64,000 nt of DNA. Origin: Humibacillus xanthopallidus (GTDB lineage Bacteria > Actinomycetota > Actinomycetes > Actinomycetales > Dermatophilaceae). Positions 16,468 to 25,212 of the stretch are shown here, one piece after another. Made by a program: the position numbers and the translations under genes. How positions within the stretch are numbered: position 1 is the stretch's first letter; each line of letters begins with the position of its first letter. The notes below the pieces were generated by a model, which was not told where the DNA came from, searched no databases, and worked only from the letters and a program-made list of their open reading frames with translations. The stretch covers positions 1,178,001-1,242,000 of the forward strand of contig NZ_VFPM01000002.1 in the NCBI RefSeq assembly GCF_006716675.1, given 5' to 3'.

Positions 16468-16473
16468 TAGACT
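16468..16473 (+). promoter_or_regulatory. -10 box of ylxR
   Basis: TAGACT ends 5 nt before GTG16479, implying a leaderless ylxR-infB transcript in addition to read-through from rimP-nusA. Confidence 0.5.
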
Positions 16474-16478
16474 GATGT

Positions 16479-16856
16479 GTGGCCGACCGGACTGGACTCC
16501 GTGCCGAGCCATCTCGCACCTGTGTGGGATGTCGCGGAACGGATAGCTGGTCGGCACTGTTGCGAGTGGTCGCGGCGACGGACAGAGATGCCGGGGATTC
16601 CTCCCCGGTGGTGCTCCGCCCGGACCCGCGACACCGGATGCCGGGACGTGGTGCGTGGTTGCACCCGGTGCCGGGTTGCTTCGAGATGGCAGTGCGCCGC
16701 AAGGCGTTCGGGCGTGCCCTGCGACTGCAGGCTGCGGTCGATGTCAGCGCGGTCGCCCAGTACCTCGACATCCAGCACGCGCAGGAGAACGGTGTCGGCC
16801 CCACGGCCGGTCGCCATCAGTCAGAGATCAGTCAACGAACCAACAAGGCGGGTTGA
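16479..16856 (+). CDS. ylxR: YlxR/RnpM-family RNA-binding protein (DUF448)
   Basis: 125 residues. The family signature [10 protein letters not shown] (Cys15, Cys18) opens the protein, followed by [25 protein letters not shown], a basic surface for RNA. In Bacillus subtilis the homologue (RnpM) binds and modulates RNase P. The position between nusA and infB is the conserved one. GTG16479 lacks a Shine-Dalgarno but follows a -10 box at the distance expected for a leaderless mRNA. The Gln/Ser/Asn-rich tail is extra. Confidence 0.9.
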   Translation: MADRTGLRAEPSRTCVGCRGTDSWSALLRVVAATDRDAGDSSPVVLRPDPRHRMPGRGAWLHPVPGCFEMAVRRKAFGRALRLQAAVDVSAVAQYLDIQHAQENGVGPTAGRHQSEISQRTNKAG

Positions 16857-16958
16857 AACGCTATGAGCACCCGATGAGTACTCAGCGATGAGCAAGCCCC
16901 AGCAATAACCCACGGTTCGGCCACTTCCTGTTCAGGCCGGACCAGGAACAGGAGAAAT

Positions 16959-19900
16959 GTGGCTAAGGTCCGGGTCTACGAGCTCGCCAAGGAGCTCGGA
17001 GTCGAGAGCAAGACCCTGCTCGCACACTTGAAGAGCCAGGGAGAGTTCGTCCGGTCGGCATCGTCGACCATCGAGCCCCCCGTCGTGCGCAAGATCAAGG
17101 AGACGTTCCCCGCGGAACTGCGCTCCGGCGGCACGGCATCATCTGCGGCCCCCAAGGCCGTTCCGGCGCCCTCGGCGCCTCGCTCGTCTGCGCCGGCACC
17201 CTCGCCGGCCGCGTCGCCTGCAGCACCCGCTGCGCGCGCCGCCTCGCCGTCGGCCCCGGCCCCCGCGGGTCCGGCCCGACCGGCTTCCCCCGCGGCCCCG
17301 GCCGCTCCGTCGGCTCCGGCTGCACCCGCCGCATCGGCTCCGGCCGCCTCGGCGCCCGCAGCCCCGGCTGCACGTCCGGGCACCCCCGGCGCGTCGGCTC
17401 CGGCTCCGGCCGCTCCGTCGACGCCGTCGGTCCCCTCGGCCCCGGCAGCGGCGACGCCGTCCGCCCCGGCCCCCAAGGCCCCGGCCGCTCCTGCGGCCTC
17501 GGCCACTCCCTCGGCGCCCTCGCGCGTCCAGTCCAGCCGTGACGGCGGGCAGCAGGGCTCCGGCGTGCCGGCATCCCCGCGGCCGGCACCTCGTCCCGGC
17601 CAGCCCCGTCCGGGCAACAACCCGTTCGCGCCGAGCCAGGGCATGGGTCAGTCCCGTGCGCCCCGCACCGGTGGCGACGGCGGTGCGCCTCGTCCGGGCA
17701 ACAACCCCTTCAGCTCGAGCCAGGGCATGCCCCGGCCGCAGCAGCGTCCCGGTGGCGGCGCTCCCGGTGGCGCTCCGCGTCCTGGTGGCGCTCCCCGTCC
17801 GGGTGGCGCTCCGCGTCCCGGTGGCGCCCCCGCCGGTGGTGCCCCGCGTCCCGGTGGCGTGCGTCCGAGCCCGGGCATGATGCCCGAGCGCAGCACCGTC
17901 GGTCGTCCGGGTCAGCGCCCGGCCGGTCCGGGCCGTGGTGGCCCGGGTGGCGGCGCCGGTGGGCGTGGCGGCTTCGGCGGCGGTCCCGGTGGCGGTGCCC
18001 CCGGTGGTGGTCGCCCCGGTGGCTTCGGCGGCGGTCCCCGCGGTGGCGGCGGTCGTGGCTCGACCGCCGGTGCCTTCGGCCGCGGTGGCGGTCGTCCGGT
18101 CCGCGGACGCAAGTCCAAGCGCGCGAAGCGCCAGGAGTTCGAGCAGATGCAGGCGCCGTCGATCGGTGGCGTCACCGTCCCGCGCGGTGACGGCTCGACC
18201 GTCGTGCGCGTGCGCCGTGGCTCGTCGCTGACCGACTTCGCCGACAAGATCAACGCCAACCCGGCATCGCTCGTCACCGTCCTCTTCCACCTCGGTGAGA
18301 TGGCGACGGCGACGCAGTCGCTCGACGAGGACACCTTCAAGGTGCTCGGTGCCGAGCTCGGCTACGACATCCAGGTCGTCTCCCCGGAGGAGGAGGAGAA
18401 GGAGCTCTTCGACTCCTTCAACATCGACCTGGAGACCGGCATCGAGGGCGAGGACGACGAGGACCTCGAGGCCCGTCCCCCCGTCGTCACGGTCGTGGGT
18501 CACGTCGACCACGGAAAGACCCGCCTGCTCGACGCGATCCGCAACGAGGACGTCGTGGCCGGCGAGGCCGGTGGCATCACCCAGCACATCGGTGCCTACC
18601 AGGTCCACCGTGAGCACGAGGGCGTCGAGCGCGCGATCACCTTCATCGACACCCCGGGTCACGAGGCCTTCACGGCCATGCGTGCCCGTGGTGCCAAGGT
18701 GACCGACATCGCGATCCTCGTCGTGGCCGCCGACGACGGTGTCATGCCCCAGACGATCGAGGCGCTCAACCACATGCAGGCGGCCGACGTGCCGATCGTG
18801 GTGGCCGTCAACAAGATCGACGTCGAGGGTGCCAACCCGTCCAAGGTGCGCCAGCAGCTGACCGAGTACAACCTCGTCGCGGAGGAGTACGGCGGCGACA
18901 CGATGTTCGTCGACGTCTCGGCCCGCCAGGGTCAGAACATCGACAGCCTCCTCGAGGCGGTCCTGCTCACGGCGGATGCGGCTCTCGACCTCCGGGCCAA
19001 CCCGGAGAAGGAGGCTCGCGGTGTCGCGATCGAGGCCAACCTCGACCGTGGCCGCGGTGCGACCGCGACGGTGCTCGTGCAGACCGGCACGCTCCACGTC
19101 GGCGACTCGATCGTCGCCGGCTCGGCACACGGCCGCGTCCGCGCCATGCTCGACGAGCACGGCAACAACGTCGCCGAGGCCGGTCCCTCGCGTCCGGTCC
19201 AGGTGCTCGGTCTCAGCTCGGTGCCGCGCGCCGGTGACACGTTCGTCGTGGCGCCGGACGACCGCACGGCCCGCCAGATCGCCGAGCGGCGCGAGTCTGC
19301 CGACCGCCAGGCCGTGCTCGCCAAGGCCCGCAAGCGCATCTCGCTCGAGGACCTCAACGAGGCTCTCGCTGCGGGCAAGGTCGAGACCCTCAACCTCATC
19401 CTCAAGGGTGACGTGTCGGGCTCGGTCGAGGCGCTCGAGGACGCCCTGCTCAAGATCGACGTCGGCGACGAGGTCGACCTGCGCATCATCGACCGCGGTG
19501 TCGGTGCCATCACGATGAACAACATCAACCTCGCGATGGCCAGCAACGCGATCATCATCGGCTACAACGTTCGCGCCGAGGGCCAGAACGCCGACTACGC
19601 CGAGCGCGAGGGCGTCGAGATCCGCTACTACTCGGTGATCTACCAGGCCATCGACGAGATCGAGGCGGCCCTCAAGGGCATGCTCAAGCCGGAGTACGAA
19701 GAGGTCGAGCTCGGCACGGCGGAGATCCGCGAGATCTTCCGCTCGAGCAAGTTCGGCAACATCGCGGGCTCGATCGTGCGCAGCGGCGAGATCAAGCGTG
19801 GCTCCCGGTCGAGGATCACCCGCAACGGTGTCGTCGTGTCGGAGAACGTCGAGATCGCCGGTCTGCGCCGGTTCAAGGACGATGTCACGGAGGTTCGCGA

Positions 19901-19997
19901 GGGCTTCGAGTGCGGCATCAACCTCGGGTCGTTCAACGACCTGCAGCTCGGTGACCTCATCGCCACCTACGAGATGCGCGAGAAGCCGCGGGCCTGA
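16959..19997 (+). CDS. infB: Translation initiation factor IF-2
   Basis: 1012 residues. IF-2 N-domain (1-50), then about 340 residues of low complexity: Ala/Pro/Ser-rich (~55-190) followed by Gly/Arg/Pro-rich with perfect [12 protein letters not shown] repeats (~270-300). The GTPase domain has GHVDHGKT (514-521), DTPGH (564) and NKID (618), then domains II-IV. It delivers initiator tRNA to the 30S subunit. AGGAG at 16950-16954 precedes the GTG start. The length is on the long side, as in other actinomycetes; the repetitive DNA of the linker invites length variation. Confidence 0.98.
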   Translation: MAKVRVYELAKELGVESKTLLAHLKSQGEFVRSASSTIEPPVVRKIKETFPAELRSGGTASSAAPKAVPAPSAPRSSAPAPSPAASPAAPAARAASPSAPAPAGPARPASPAAPAAPSAPAAPAASAPAASAPAAPAARPGTPGASAPAPAAPSTPSVPSAPAAATPSAPAPKAPAAPAASATPSAPSRVQSSRDGGQQGSGVPASPRPAPRPGQPRPGNNPFAPSQGMGQSRAPRTGGDGGAPRPGNNPFSSSQGMPRPQQRPGGGAPGGAPRPGGAPRPGGAPRPGGAPAGGAPRPGGVRPSPGMMPERSTVGRPGQRPAGPGRGGPGGGAGGRGGFGGGPGGGAPGGGRPGGFGGGPRGGGGRGSTAGAFGRGGGRPVRGRKSKRAKRQEFEQMQAPSIGGVTVPRGDGSTVVRVRRGSSLTDFADKINANPASLVTVLFHLGEMATATQSLDEDTFKVLGAELGYDIQVVSPEEEEKELFDSFNIDLETGIEGEDDEDLEARPPVVTVVGHVDHGKTRLLDAIRNEDVVAGEAGGITQHIGAYQVHREHEGVERAITFIDTPGHEAFTAMRARGAKVTDIAILVVAADDGVMPQTIEALNHMQAADVPIVVAVNKIDVEGANPSKVRQQLTEYNLVAEEYGGDTMFVDVSARQGQNIDSLLEAVLLTADAALDLRANPEKEARGVAIEANLDRGRGATATVLVQTGTLHVGDSIVAGSAHGRVRAMLDEHGNNVAEAGPSRPVQVLGLSSVPRAGDTFVVAPDDRTARQIAERRESADRQAVLAKARKRISLEDLNEALAAGKVETLNLILKGDVSGSVEALEDALLKIDVGDEVDLRIIDRGVGAITMNNINLAMASNAIIIGYNVRAEGQNADYAEREGVEIRYYSVIYQAIDEIEAALKGMLKPEYEEVELGTAEIREIFRSSKFGNIAGSIVRSGEIKRGSRSRITRNGVVVSENVEIAGLRRFKDDVTEVREGFECGINLGSFNDLQLGDLIATYEMREKPRA

Positions 19998-20018
19998 CGC
20001 CTTCGGCACCACGCACGT

Positions 20019-20073
20019 CACAGACGCCACGGCGCCGGTCCCCTCGGGGGCCGGCGCCGTGGCGTCGCCTGTG
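20019..20073. terminator. Strong terminator hairpin after infB
   Basis: A perfect 16-bp stem (20023-20038 with 20051-20066, core GCCACGGCGCCGG) and a 12-nt loop, extended outward by CACAG/CTGTG. It separates infB from a convergent secreted-protein gene and can serve both strands. Confidence 0.85.
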
Positions 20074-20116
20074 TGACTGGTTGCCCAGAGTCGGTCAGAG
20101 ACCGGTCAGGAACTGG

Positions 20117-20671
20117 TCAGAGGCCGAGCAGGCGGTTGAGCAGGTTCGCCAGGCCGTTGATCCCGCTGCCGTCGAGAAGACCGGCGACGGCGCACAGGAG
20201 GTTGCCGAGCAGGTTGCCCGCGCCCGGAACTGCCGTGATGTCGAGGTTGACCTGGTTGAGGTCGACCACGAGGCCGAGCACGTCGAGGTGCAGCGGTCCC
20301 AGCACGAGGTCGAGGATCTTGCAGCCGTTCGTGCTGGTGGCGCCGGCGACCGTCGTCGTGACGGTCTGGGTGACAGGGATGACGGCACCGGCGAGCGTCG
20401 TCAGGGTGCCGGTGACGACACCGGTGACCGCCAGCTGGCCCCCCTGGTTGCTGAAGCCGGTGGGCGTGAAGGTGCCGGCAAAGGTTCCGACGCCAGCGAT
20501 GGTCTGGTTGATCGTCGCGGGGTCGATGGCTGCGCGTGGCGTGGCTGCTGCCGGCGCGGCGGTGGGAGCTGCGGACGGCGCGGCTGAGGCACTGGCGGCG
20601 GGGGCGAGCCCGAGCGCTCCGACGGCCAGCACGCTCACGGCGGCGGTGCACACCTTGGTGGACAGGTTCAT
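20117..20671 (-). CDS. Secreted protein of unknown function
   Basis: 184 residues. Sec signal peptide (about 1-28, ending APAASASA), an Ala/Pro spacer, a Thr/Val/Gly beta-rich middle, and a hydrophobic C-terminal half with a striking LVLGPLHLDVLGLVVDLNQV segment and repeated LLGNLL motifs. This is a recurrent actinobacterial exported family without an assigned activity. GAGGAG 8 nt upstream selects ATG20671 over ATGs at 20689 and 20698. It lies convergent to infB and downstream of the stressosome operon on the same strand, but a gap of 186 bp separates them. Confidence 0.7.
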   Translation of the reverse strand: MNLSTKVCTAAVSVLAVGALGLAPAASASAAPSAAPTAAPAAATPRAAIDPATINQTIAGVGTFAGTFTPTGFSNQGGQLAVTGVVTGTLTTLAGAVIPVTQTVTTTVAGATSTNGCKILDLVLGPLHLDVLGLVVDLNQVNLDITAVPGAGNLLGNLLCAVAGLLDGSGINGLANLLNRLLGL

Positions 20672-20857
20672 GGTTGAGCTCCTCTTCATCGGGTGCATCG
20701 GTTCCCTCGTGGGCGACCGATCACCCCTGAAGAGGACGGTGGCGCAGGCTCATGACGCCGGGCCGTGGCGTGGCGCTGGGGCTTCGCCGCGGCGCCCTGA
20801 GCACGACGTACGGGGGCGAGGGGATCTCGTGGAGGGCAGTGGCCGGGGATTCCCGCG

Positions 20858-21175
20858 TCATGGGGACGGGGTCACGGCGTCCGGGCCCGGATGGGTCATG
20901 TCGTAGGCCGCCACGAGGTCGAGCAGCAGGTCGGCTCCCGCGCTCGCCACGTCGAGCTGCTCCGCCTCGGGGCTCTCGCGCATCAGCTCGAGCACGGCGT
21001 CCCCGTGGGTGCGGCACACCTCGATGAGGCTGATGCCGCCGCCGAAGGCCCGTCGGCCCAGGTCGTATGCGGCTGCACGCGCGGCCTCGTCGCGGCGCGG
21101 GATGAACCGCAGCAGCGTGGTGAGGTGGTCCTGGGTGAAGGCGGCCCTGCTCGCGGCCTCGTCAGCAGCGCTCAT
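20858..21175 (-). CDS. Stand-alone RsbU N-terminal-like (RsbT-docking) domain protein
   Basis: 105 residues, all helical. It resembles the N-terminal domain of the phosphatase RsbU, the part that binds RsbT: LTTLLRFIPRRDEAA, AYDLGRRAFGGGISLIEVCRTHGDAVLEL and DLLLDLVAAYDM line up with RsbU's helices. The PP2C catalytic part is absent. It is the last gene of a four-gene operon with 4-bp overlaps. The obvious partner is the RsbT module fused to the sigma factor of the first gene. It may act as a decoy, sensor or adaptor instead of an activated phosphatase. Similarity is by eye, so moderate confidence. Confidence 0.65.
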   Translation of the reverse strand: MSAADEAASRAAFTQDHLTTLLRFIPRRDEAARAAAYDLGRRAFGGGISLIEVCRTHGDAVLELMRESPEAEQLDVASAGADLLLDLVAAYDMTHPGPDAVTPSP

Positions 21176-21558
21176 GACCGGCGCCGGTCGCCGTCGGCCC
21201 CACCGGTGAGCAGCGCCAACCCCTCCTCGAGGTCGAGGGCGGTCGGGATGCCGCCCGTGCCCATCCCGAGCCGCACCATGGTGAAGGCCACCTCAGGCTG
21301 GATGCCGACGATCACCGTGCGTGCCCCGCGCAGGCGCGCCATCTCCGCGATGGTGCGCAGGGTGAGCGCTGCGAACGAGTCGATGACGTCGAGCGCAGCC
21401 ACATCGATGATGACCCCGCGGCAGCGGTGCTCGCCGATCTGCCCGACGAGGTCGGTGCGGAAGCGCACGAGCTCGGAGTCGTCCAGGGCAGTGTGGATCG
21501 ATGCGATCAGGGTGCTTCCCTGTCGCAGGATCGACACGAGCGCTGGACCGGAGTTCAC
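21172..21558 (-). CDS. rsbS: RsbS-like STAS-domain stressosome scaffold / antagonist
   Basis: 128 residues, a single STAS domain. The segment VIDSFAALTLRTIAEMARLRGARTVIVGIQPEVAFTMVRLG matches RsbS closely, and Ser61 in IDSF corresponds to the phosphorylated Ser59 of Bacillus subtilis RsbS. In stressosomes RsbS and RsbR form the core that holds RsbT until phosphorylation releases it. It overlaps rsbR upstream and the RsbU-N-like gene downstream by 4 bp each, so stoichiometry is likely coupled. The C-terminus ends in a short charged tail. Confidence 0.85.
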   Translation of the reverse strand: MNSGPALVSILRQGSTLIASIHTALDDSELVRFRTDLVGQIGEHRCRGVIIDVAALDVIDSFAALTLRTIAEMARLRGARTVIVGIQPEVAFTMVRLGMGTGGIPTALDLEEGLALLTGGADGDRRRS

Positions 21559-22415
21559 GAGAGCGTCGCATCCTCCTTCTTGGTGACGGCGTAGCCGAGC
21601 AGGCGCTCCGCCTCTTCGAGGCCACCCTGCAGGTCGCCGATGGTGTTCATCTTGCTCAGATCGACGCCGATCGTCACGAGCGTCTGGGCGATCTTCGGTG
21701 ACAGTCCCGTGATGATGACGCTCGCACCCATGAGACGTGACGCGTCGACGGTCTGCACGAGGTGGTTCGCGACGGCTTCGTCGACGTCAGGGGCGCCGGT
21801 GATGTCGATGACGACGACCCGTGCGCGGTGCCTGCGGATGCCCGCGAGGAGCTGCTCGGTGAGCTGCTTCGCACGGTCGCTGTCGAGCACCCCGATGATG
21901 GGCAGGATGAGCAGGCGCTCTCGCACCGGGAGCACCGGTGTCGACAGCTCGCGGATGGCATCCTGCTGCTGCCGGATGACCCGCTCCCGCTCGTCGACGA
22001 AGCTGACGGCCACGGTGTTGGCGATGCGGTTGGCGGCCGGCTCGTAGGCGTCGAGCACCTGGTTGAGCAGGCCGAAGTCGCGCTGGTACTTCTCGAAGAG
22101 CGAGCGGGCGAGCACGTCGCGCAGGAGCAGGACGATGCCCACCACCTCATGGGTCTCGACGCCGCGCGGGATGATCCGCTCCGACAGGTCGCGGGCGTAG
22201 TGCTGCAGGGCCTCCACACTGCCGGTCTCGAGCACCTCGACGTAGTTGTCGTAGACCGAGGTGGTCTCGGCGGCCATCTCCTGCGGTGTCATGGCCGTCA
22301 GCAGGTGAGCCTGCTGGATCCGTTCGGCCCACTCCTCGCGCAGCTTCGTGCGGTGCTCGCGCAGGTGTGCCACGAGCTCGGAGAGCAGGTGCTGCCCCGA
22401 TGTCGTCTGCGTCAT
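21555..22415 (-). CDS. rsbR: RsbR-like stressosome co-antagonist
   Basis: 286 residues: an N-terminal helical sensor region (about 1-150, globin-like in RsbR proteins) and a C-terminal STAS domain (about 160-280; [40 protein letters not shown]). Two candidate phospho-threonines are visible: Thr159 in the linker ELSTPV and Thr206 in DITG, the latter at the position of Thr205 in Bacillus RsbRA. No heme or flavin site can be assigned from sequence alone. It sits between the sigma-RsbT fusion gene and rsbS, overlapping both by 4 bp. Confidence 0.85.
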   Translation of the reverse strand: MTQTTSGQHLLSELVAHLREHRTKLREEWAERIQQAHLLTAMTPQEMAAETTSVYDNYVEVLETGSVEALQHYARDLSERIIPRGVETHEVVGIVLLLRDVLARSLFEKYQRDFGLLNQVLDAYEPAANRIANTVAVSFVDERERVIRQQQDAIRELSTPVLPVRERLLILPIIGVLDSDRAKQLTEQLLAGIRRHRARVVVIDITGAPDVDEAVANHLVQTVDASRLMGASVIITGLSPKIAQTLVTIGVDLSKMNTIGDLQGGLEEAERLLGYAVTKKEDATLS

Positions 22416-23515
22416 GTCGTTGGGTCCTTTCCCCAGATGGTGATGGTCACGGTGGTGCCGGCGCCCGGCTCGCTCGTGATGGCGAACTCGTCCATGAGCC
22501 TTCGCACCCCGGGCAGGCCGAGCCCCAGGCCGCCGTAGGTGCTGACGCCGTCGCGCAGGGCCGCCTCCAGGTCAGCGATCCCCGGGCCCCGGTCGCGCGC
22601 CGTCACCCGCACCCCGGGGCGAGGCTCCTCGAGCAGCTCCACGAGCAGCTCTCCGGACCCGGCGAAGCGCACGATGTTGCGGCAGAGCTCGGAGACGGCG
22701 GTGGCGAGGACGGTGAGGTCGGTCCGCGAGAAGCCGAGCCGTCCGGCCAGCTCGCGAACGGACCCGCGGGCCTTGACGATGTCGGGGTCTGCCGCGATCG
22801 GGATGCGCAGCACGCCGTCCTGGCGCTGACCCCTGGCGAGCAGCGGCTCGCTGAGCCGGCCGCAGAAGTCGCAGTTGAAGAGGTGGGTGGCGGCATCGAG
22901 CTCTCGCTGGCGGCGCCGGTCGGCGGAGCTGAGCGCGAGGAGCACGGGTCGGCACCGGTCCGTCGGCGGGTCACCGGAGTCCAGCCCGAGGACGTACTCG
23001 ACCCTCAACCGCGCCCGGGACCGGCTGAGCCGGGCGGCAACGGCACCGGGCGTCGTGCCCTCCTCCTCGGCGATCGTGCGCGTGTCGGTGCCACGCAGCT
23101 CGTGCTCGATGAGCAGGGCGCGCTCGTGCTCGTCCAGTCGCCCGAGCGCCGACGCCATGGCTGACCGTTCCTCGTCGATCAGGGCCTGTGCCTCAGGAGA
23201 CTCCGGTGCGCGCAGGTCGGCGGCCCGGTGCTGGTTGCGACGCTTGCGATCGTCGTCGCGCCACATCGAGGCGACGAGGTTCTTCGCCGTGACGATCGCA
23301 TAGGGCTCGAGCAGGCCGGGGTCGACCGACGGGGCGGCGGCCAGAACCCTTGTCAGCGTCTCCTGGACGAGGTCCTCGGCGATCGGGAGACTGCCGACCC
23401 GGGCTCCGACGACGCGCCGGACGATCGCCAGCAGCTCTGTGAGGTCCTCTCCTGCGAGCCGCCGTCCGGAGTCACCCGCGAGGTCGGCGTCCTCGGCCGA
23501 CTGCGAAGGCGTCAT
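22412..23515 (-). CDS. ECF-type sigma factor fused to a ZAS zinc motif and an RsbT switch-kinase domain
   Basis: 367 residues in one uninterrupted frame. Residues ~26-94 are sigma region 2 ([40 protein letters not shown]). Residues ~122-174 are sigma region 4 with its helix-turn-helix ([20 protein letters not shown]). Residues ~185-225 carry the zinc anti-sigma signature H-x3-C-x2-C (His211, Cys215, Cys218). Residues ~235-367 match RsbT: N box [12 protein letters not shown] (Glu276, Asn280), G1 DRGPGI (308-313), G2 [17 protein letters not shown] (328 on). RsbT normally shuttles between RsbRS and RsbU; here it is tethered to a sigma factor. GGGAGAG about 7 nt before ATG23515 fixes the start. 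Confidence 0.85.
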   Translation of the reverse strand: MTPSQSAEDADLAGDSGRRLAGEDLTELLAIVRRVVGARVGSLPIAEDLVQETLTRVLAAAPSVDPGLLEPYAIVTAKNLVASMWRDDDRKRRNQHRAADLRAPESPEAQALIDEERSAMASALGRLDEHERALLIEHELRGTDTRTIAEEEGTTPGAVAARLSRSRARLRVEYVLGLDSGDPPTDRCRPVLLALSSADRRRQRELDAATHLFNCDFCGRLSEPLLARGQRQDGVLRIPIAADPDIVKARGSVRELAGRLGFSRTDLTVLATAVSELCRNIVRFAGSGELLVELLEEPRPGVRVTARDRGPGIADLEAALRDGVSTYGGLGLGLPGVRRLMDEFAITSEPGAGTTVTITIWGKDPTT

Positions 23516-23561
23516 CAGGGGTCTCTCCCAAGGCAGGATGGCACGAACCATGGACACGGAC

Positions 23562-23606
23562 CCCACGTGTACGTGGGGCACATACCCGTCCAAGACACCC
23601 ACGAAC
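23562..23606 (-). promoter_or_regulatory. SigB/SigF-like promoter and 18-bp palindrome before the stressosome operon
   Basis: On the reverse strand GTTC (23603-23606) and GGGTAT (23582-23587) are 15 bp apart, close to the SigB/SigF consensus GTTT-N14-16-GGGTAT. The expected start falls in CCCCACGT-GT-ACGTGGGG (23562-23579), a perfect 8-bp-arm palindrome suited to a dimeric regulator. The ATG is 47 bp further on. Confidence 0.5.
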
Positions 23607-23705
23607 ACCCGACTGCGGTCGGGGTTTGGGCGCCCGGATGGGGGGTTGACTAGGGTTGGTCAGTCGGCCCCGTGCCGGCACCCCACCAACCAGAGAGAGG
23701 TAGTC

Positions 23706-24221
23706 ATGGTTGACCACCCCCGCGCCCGCAAGGTCGCCGACCGGATCAAGGTCATCGTCGCTGAGTACCTCGAGTTCCGGATCAAGGACGACCGCCTCGG
23801 CTTCGTCACGATCACCGACTGCCGCGTGACGGGCGACCTGCAGCACGCGACCGTCTTCTACACCGTCTTCGGCTCCGACGAGGAGCGTCGGGCGAGCGCC
23901 GAGGTCCTCGAGGCCAACAAGGGCCGCATCCGCTCCGCCGTGGGCAAGGGCATCGGCATCCGCCTCACGCCGTCGCTCGAGTTCATCGCCGACGCCTTGC
24001 CGGCCGACTCGGCCCACCTCGAGGACGTCCTCGCACAGACGCGCGCCCGCGATGCCGAGCTCGCTCGTGCGGCCGCCGGTGCCACGTACGCCGGTGACGC
24101 CGACCCCTACAAGAAGCCGGCGGACGACGCCGGCGACATGGACGGCGCGGACAGCGCGGACGGCGCCGGCGGCGCGGTAGCGCCCACCGGCGCGGTCGAC
24201 CAGGACGCCCAGGCTCGATGA
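23706..24221 (+). CDS. rbfA: Ribosome-binding factor A
   Basis: 171 residues. RbfA binds immature 30S subunits and helps 16S rRNA 5'-end maturation. The KH-like domain (1-115; [47 protein letters not shown]) is complete, and a long acidic, Ala/Gly/Asp-rich tail follows. GAGAGAGG before ATG23706 is the ribosome-binding site. It overlaps truB by 4 bp. In most relatives rbfA directly follows infB; here about 3.7 kb on the other strand intervene. Confidence 0.95.
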   Translation: MVDHPRARKVADRIKVIVAEYLEFRIKDDRLGFVTITDCRVTGDLQHATVFYTVFGSDEERRASAEVLEANKGRIRSAVGKGIGIRLTPSLEFIADALPADSAHLEDVLAQTRARDAELARAAAGATYAGDADPYKKPADDAGDMDGADSADGAGGAVAPTGAVDQDAQAR

Positions 24222-25168
24222 CGGACGCGCTCGGCGGTCTGCTCGTCGTCGACAAGCCGGCCGGATGGACGAGCCACGACGTCGTCGCCCGGATGCGCCG
24301 GCTCGCAGGCACCCGGCGGGTCGGCCATGCGGGCACCCTCGACCCGATGGCGACCGGCGTGCTCGTGCTCGGCGTCGACCGCGGCACCAAGCTGCTCACC
24401 TTCCTCGTGGGCTGCGAGAAGTCGTATGCGGCGACGATCCGGCTCGGGCAGTCGACGATCACCGACGACGCCGAGGGCGAGACGTCAGCGCTGCTCGGCG
24501 TGCCCGACGCTCGTGCGCTCGAGGCGGAGCTCCCGGCAGCGGTGGCACGACTCACCGGCGACATCGAGCAGGTGCCGAGCTCGGTCAGCGCGATCAAGGT
24601 CGGCGGGGTGCGCAGCTACGCCCGGGTGCGCGCCGGCGACGACGTCGTGCTGCCTGCCCGTCCGGTGACGGTGAGCCGCTTCGACGTGCACGCCGTCCGA
24701 CCTGCACAGACCCAGGCGGAGGTCGGTCCTCCGGTCGACGTCGTCGACGTAGACGTCGAGGTCGACGTGTCGTCGGGCACCTACGTGAGAGCCCTGGCGC
24801 GCGACCTCGGCGACCTCCTCGGGGTCGGCGGCCACCTCACAGCCCTGCGGCGCACCCGGGTGGGGCGCTTCGACCTCACGCAGGCGCACTCGCTCGAGGA
24901 GCTCGCGGCGGCGTCCGAGCGCGAGGGACGCGGCGGCATACCCCTGCTGCCGGTGGCGGAGGCGGCGCGCGCCCAGCTGCCCGTGCACGAGGTGAGCACC
25001 GAGGAGGCCGTGCGGATCGGCCACGGTCAGCGCATCCGCAGCGGCTTCGATCGCGTCGGGGCCGTGGCGGCCATCGACCCGTCCGGACGCCTCGTCGCCG
25101 TGCTCGACGAGACGGGGGAGCAGGCCCGCGCCAAGGTCGTCTTCGCCGCAGCCGGGTCTGGCGCCTGA
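24218..25168 (+). CDS. truB: tRNA pseudouridine(55) synthase
   Basis: 316 residues. Converts U55 of the tRNA T-loop to pseudouridine. Motif [22 protein letters not shown] and the catalytic loop [14 protein letters not shown] (catalytic Asp within LDP) are intact; [19 protein letters not shown] and [14 protein letters not shown] follow, and a PUA-like end closes the protein. ATG24218 overlaps the rbfA stop. Confidence 0.96.
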   Translation: MTDALGGLLVVDKPAGWTSHDVVARMRRLAGTRRVGHAGTLDPMATGVLVLGVDRGTKLLTFLVGCEKSYAATIRLGQSTITDDAEGETSALLGVPDARALEAELPAAVARLTGDIEQVPSSVSAIKVGGVRSYARVRAGDDVVLPARPVTVSRFDVHAVRPAQTQAEVGPPVDVVDVDVEVDVSSGTYVRALARDLGDLLGVGGHLTALRRTRVGRFDLTQAHSLEELAAASEREGRGGIPLLPVAEAARAQLPVHEVSTEEAVRIGHGQRIRSGFDRVGAVAAIDPSGRLVAVLDETGEQARAKVVFAAAGSGA

Positions 25169-25199
25169 GCGCCGTGCGCGACGACGGTGAGGCGGCCAC

Positions 25200-25205
25200 T
25201 ACAGT
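25200..25205 (+). promoter_or_regulatory. -10 box of ribF
   Basis: TACAGT ends 7 nt before GTG25213. With no Shine-Dalgarno at that GTG, a leaderless transcript is likely. Confidence 0.45.
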
Positions 25206-25212
25206 GGGCGCC

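Noticed and set aside
17139..20030. Very long reverse-strand open frame opposite infB
   Set aside because: Composition artefact of G+C-rich third positions; the translation is Gly/Arg/His/Asp-rich low complexity and the + strand encodes a textbook IF-2.
21172..21558. Inactive RsbS lacking its phospho-acceptor
   Set aside because: On alignment, the IDSF serine (Ser61) corresponds to the phosphorylated serine of Bacillus RsbS and is present.
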